The notes beneath the pieces were generated by a model. The model saw nothing but the letters and a program-made list of their open reading frames with translations. It searched no databases and was not told the DNA's origin. Below are positions 4,663 to 6,932 of a stretch of DNA of 6,932 nucleotides, piece after piece. Position numbers and translations under genes: made by a program. The first letter of the stretch is position 1; the number at the start of each line of letters is the position of its first letter. The DNA is from Sphingobium sp. (lineage in GTDB: Bacteria > Pseudomonadota > Alphaproteobacteria > Sphingomonadales > Sphingomonadaceae): assembly GCA_020051025.1 (NCBI GenBank), contig JAGVJS010000056.1, positions 1 through 6,932 on the forward strand, given 5' to 3'.

Positions 4663-6932
4663 TCAGAACTTCAGCGTCCCGGTCACGAACACCTGCCGGG
4701 GATTGCCATAGAAGGCGGTCAGCGTGCCTTCCGTTCCCAGCGAAGGACGCGGGAAGCCGGCGGCATTGTTGATGATCGCACCCGTCACCGGATCAGCCGC
4801 GACGAAGGTATAGCCCGACGTCTTATATTCCTTGTCCAGGATGTTCTTGCCATGGACGCCCAGGCTCCACCGGTCGCTGGGCGCGGTATAGACGATGCTG
4901 GCATCCCACAGCGCATAGCCCTTCTGGTCGATATAGGGGTTGGGGATTTCGAACTGATAGGTTTTCGACCGCCAGGACAGGGTCGTCCCGACATAGAGGC
5001 TGCCGTCGCCAATCGGCGTGTTATAACTCAGCGTCCCGCTGGCGGTCCATTTGGGCGTATTCTGTACCCGGCGATATTGCGCCACGTCGGTCGGCACGCT
5101 GGCGATATTGGCGATATATTCGCGATATTCCGCATCGATATAGCCGATCGCGGTGGACAGGTTCAGCCGGTCGCCGCTGGCGAAAACGTCGCGACCCAGC
5201 CGCGCGTTGCTCTCAAACTCCAGCCCTTTGAACCGCGCCTTGCCCGCGTTCGACACCACGCCGCAGAAGGAGGGCGTCGCCACGCCGCCGACATTGACGG
5301 TACAGGCGACGGATCCTGGGATCTGCACGTCTTTATAATCGGCATAGAAGCCCGCGACCGCGACATAGAGCGCGCCGTCCATGAAATTGCCCTTATAGCC
5401 GACCTCATAGCTGTCGACCTGCTCCGGGCGGAAGCTGAGGAAGGAGGCAATTTCGCTATCCTGCCTGATGCCGTCGCCATTCAGGTCCGGCGCATTGGTG
5501 CCAACCCCGCGCGGGTCGAAGCCGCCGCCCTTGAAGCCCTTGGAATAGCTGGCATAGATATTGTGATCCTGCGTCGGCTTGTAGCTGACGGAAAAGCGCG
5601 GGGTGAATTTCTTATATTTGGCCGATCCCCGGAAATCGGTGCTGGGTGCGCCGAAGGGCAGGCCCGCGCCGCCGAACACCGGCGACCCGCCGCCCAGATA
5701 GCTTTGCCGCAGGATCGCAGCCCGTCGATCGTCCCAGGTATAACGGCCACCGGCCGACACGCTGAACTGCGGGCTGAAATCATAAGTGAAGTCGCCGAAG
5801 ATTGCATAGGTCTCCGTATCGACATCGGCCTGCGTGAACGCCGTCAGCCCCGCCAGCGTGGTGAAGATGCGCGTATCGAACTGCGTATCGGCGCTGGCGT
5901 CCAGATAATAGAAGCCGATCATGCCCTTCAGCGGACCGGCATCGACCTGCAACTGCACTTCCTGGCTCAACTGCTCATTGCGGTAGAAGGCCGGCACATC
6001 GACATCGACGGCGGGCAAAGCGTCAAAATCGATCGGCGATGCGCTGTCATCCTTGCGCCAGGCGCTGATCGACTTCAGCGTGAATATGTCGTTCAGTTCG
6101 GCCGAGATATTCATCGACAGGCCATAGCTTTTCACCTGCTGGCGCGGATCGACCAGCCCGCCGCGTGTGTCGAACACATCGTCCAGCACCGGCGCGCCCG
6201 ATACTTGCCCGGGGATCAGACGATGGCCACCGCGCGGATTGCTCTTGTCCTTGGTATAGTCGCCGGTAATGCGCACCAGCACCGGCTCGCCATAACCACC
6301 CATTTCGAAGGTGGCGCGGCCAGCCCATATATCCTTGTTGTAATTTTCCTGCCCCGTAGTGAGGTTCTTGCCGAACCCGCCGCGCGACAGACGCGCAAAG
6401 GCGCCGCCGACGCGGATCAGATCGCTGATCGGCGCGGATACGCTGATCAGGCCATCCGCCTGATCATAGCTGCCATAGGTGCCCTTCAGCTTCAGCGAAA
6501 AATCCTGCGGCAGCAGCTTGGTCACATATTTCACCGCGCCGCCGATCGTGTTGCGGCCATAGAGCGTGCCCTGCGGCCCGCGCAGCACCTCGATCCGCTC
6601 CACATCGTAAATGTCGAGCAGCGCCCCCTGCGGCCGGTTCAGATAGACATCGTCCAGATAGATGCCGACCCCCTGTTCAAAGCCGGACACCGGATCCTGC
6701 TGGCCCACGCCGCGGATAAAGGCGGTCAGAGTCGAATTGGTCCCGCGCGACGCTTCCAGCGTGGTGTTGGGGGTTACATTGGCAAGATCGGTAATGTCGA
6801 TCGCCCCGCCCTTTTCCAGCGCCTCGCCGGAAAAGGCACTGACCGCGATCGGCACGCTGACCAATGTTTCCTCACGCCGGCGAGCGGTGACCACGATCGC
6901 CGCGCCGTCATCGTCCGCAGCAGCCTGCGGCG
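4663..6932 (-). CDS. TonB-dependent outer-membrane receptor, N-terminus cut by the window edge
   Basis: This is a gated 22-strand beta-barrel receptor that uses TonB-ExbBD energy to bring a substrate across the outer membrane. The frame stays open through the right edge, so 755 residues are visible and the signal peptide and true start lie outside; the GTG at 6894 is not the start. A TonB box, AAIVVTARRREE, lies at about 6903-6868. Counting from the codon at 6894, the plug spans about residues 10-125, with the conserved FIRGVGQ (59-65), YLDDVYLNRPQGALLDIYDV, and IEVLRGPQGTLYGRNTIGGA (101-120). The barrel follows, with typical YASYSKGFKGGGFDPRG and DSYEVGYKG blocks. The protein ends FVTGTLKF with a terminal Phe, the usual assembly signal for outer-membrane barrels. 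Only two cysteines are visible (codons 5304-5302 and 5265-5263), probably a loop disulfide. An acidic DLNGDGIRQDSE loop lies at 5487-5452. The style is the large sphingomonad family often annotated as siderophore or generic receptors. Substrate unknown. The MFS gene follows on the same strand. Confidence 0.95.
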   Translation of the reverse strand, partial: PQAAADDDGAAIVVTARRREETLVSVPIAVSAFSGEALEKGGAIDITDLANVTPNTTLEASRGTNSTLTAFIRGVGQQDPVSGFEQGVGIYLDDVYLNRPQGALLDIYDVERIEVLRGPQGTLYGRNTIGGAVKYVTKLLPQDFSLKLKGTYGSYDQADGLISVSAPISDLIRVGGAFARLSRGGFGKNLTTGQENYNKDIWAGRATFEMGGYGEPVLVRITGDYTKDKSNPRGGHRLIPGQVSGAPVLDDVFDTRGGLVDPRQQVKSYGLSMNISAELNDIFTLKSISAWRKDDSASPIDFDALPAVDVDVPAFYRNEQLSQEVQLQVDAGPLKGMIGFYYLDASADTQFDTRIFTTLAGLTAFTQADVDTETYAIFGDFTYDFSPQFSVSAGGRYTWDDRRAAILRQSYLGGGSPVFGGAGLPFGAPSTDFRGSAKYKKFTPRFSVSYKPTQDHNIYASYSKGFKGGGFDPRGVGTNAPDLNGDGIRQDSEIASFLSFRPEQVDSYEVGYKGNFMDGALYVAVAGFYADYKDVQIPGSVACTVNVGGVATPSFCGVVSNAGKARFKGLEFESNARLGRDVFASGDRLNLSTAIGYIDAEYREYIANIASVPTDVAQYRRVQNTPKWTASGTLSYNTPIGDGSLYVGTTLSWRSKTYQFEIPNPYIDQKGYALWDASIVYTAPSDRWSLGVHGKNILDKEYKTSGYTFVAADPVTGAIINNAAGFPRPSLGTEGTLTAFYGNPRQVFVTGTLKF

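Noticed and set aside
6892..6894. GTG at 6894 as the start codon of the receptor
   Set aside because: The frame continues upstream through a TonB box to the window edge and the signal peptide is not yet reached, so the gene starts outside the window.

Overview
The window is a GC-rich piece of an alphaproteobacterial chromosome, most likely from a sphingomonad (Sphingobium, Sphingomonas or Novosphingobium; genus not decided). The evidence is the style of the TonB-dependent receptor, the spinster-like MFS transporter next to it, and intergenic palindromes built on the core CCGTTCG...GAGC...GTCGA. The organism assignment is inference from family resemblance, not from a search.

Layout. (1) Bases 1-461, minus strand: the N-terminal part of a small secreted protein of unknown function, cut by the left edge. 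(2) A 125-base divergent gap, then bases 587-1477, plus strand: a LacX-type aldose 1-epimerase that probably starts at TTG. (3) A long imperfect palindrome at 1497-1576, then bases 1599-3176, plus strand: peptide chain release factor 3 (prfC). (4) A composite palindrome at 3186-3298 between convergent genes. (5) Bases 3309-4562, minus strand: a spinster-like MFS transporter. (6) A third palindrome at 4580-4647, then bases 4663-6932, minus strand: a TonB-dependent outer-membrane receptor whose signal peptide lies beyond the right edge.

How the genes fit together. The receptor and the MFS transporter lie in the same direction with a 100-base gap. They look like an uptake pair, with the receptor crossing the outer membrane and the MFS protein the inner membrane, for a substrate that cannot be read from the sequence. 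The epimerase and prfC also lie in one direction but have unrelated functions. The genes are intact except for the two cut by the window edges.

I see no RNA gene, CRISPR array, transposase, prophage or defence gene, and no evidence of a new multi-gene system. The structure least explained by the genes is the set of related palindromes. One occupies each of the three gaps from the epimerase to the receptor, and the middle one appears to be an element interrupted by a second element type that itself carries a small hairpin.
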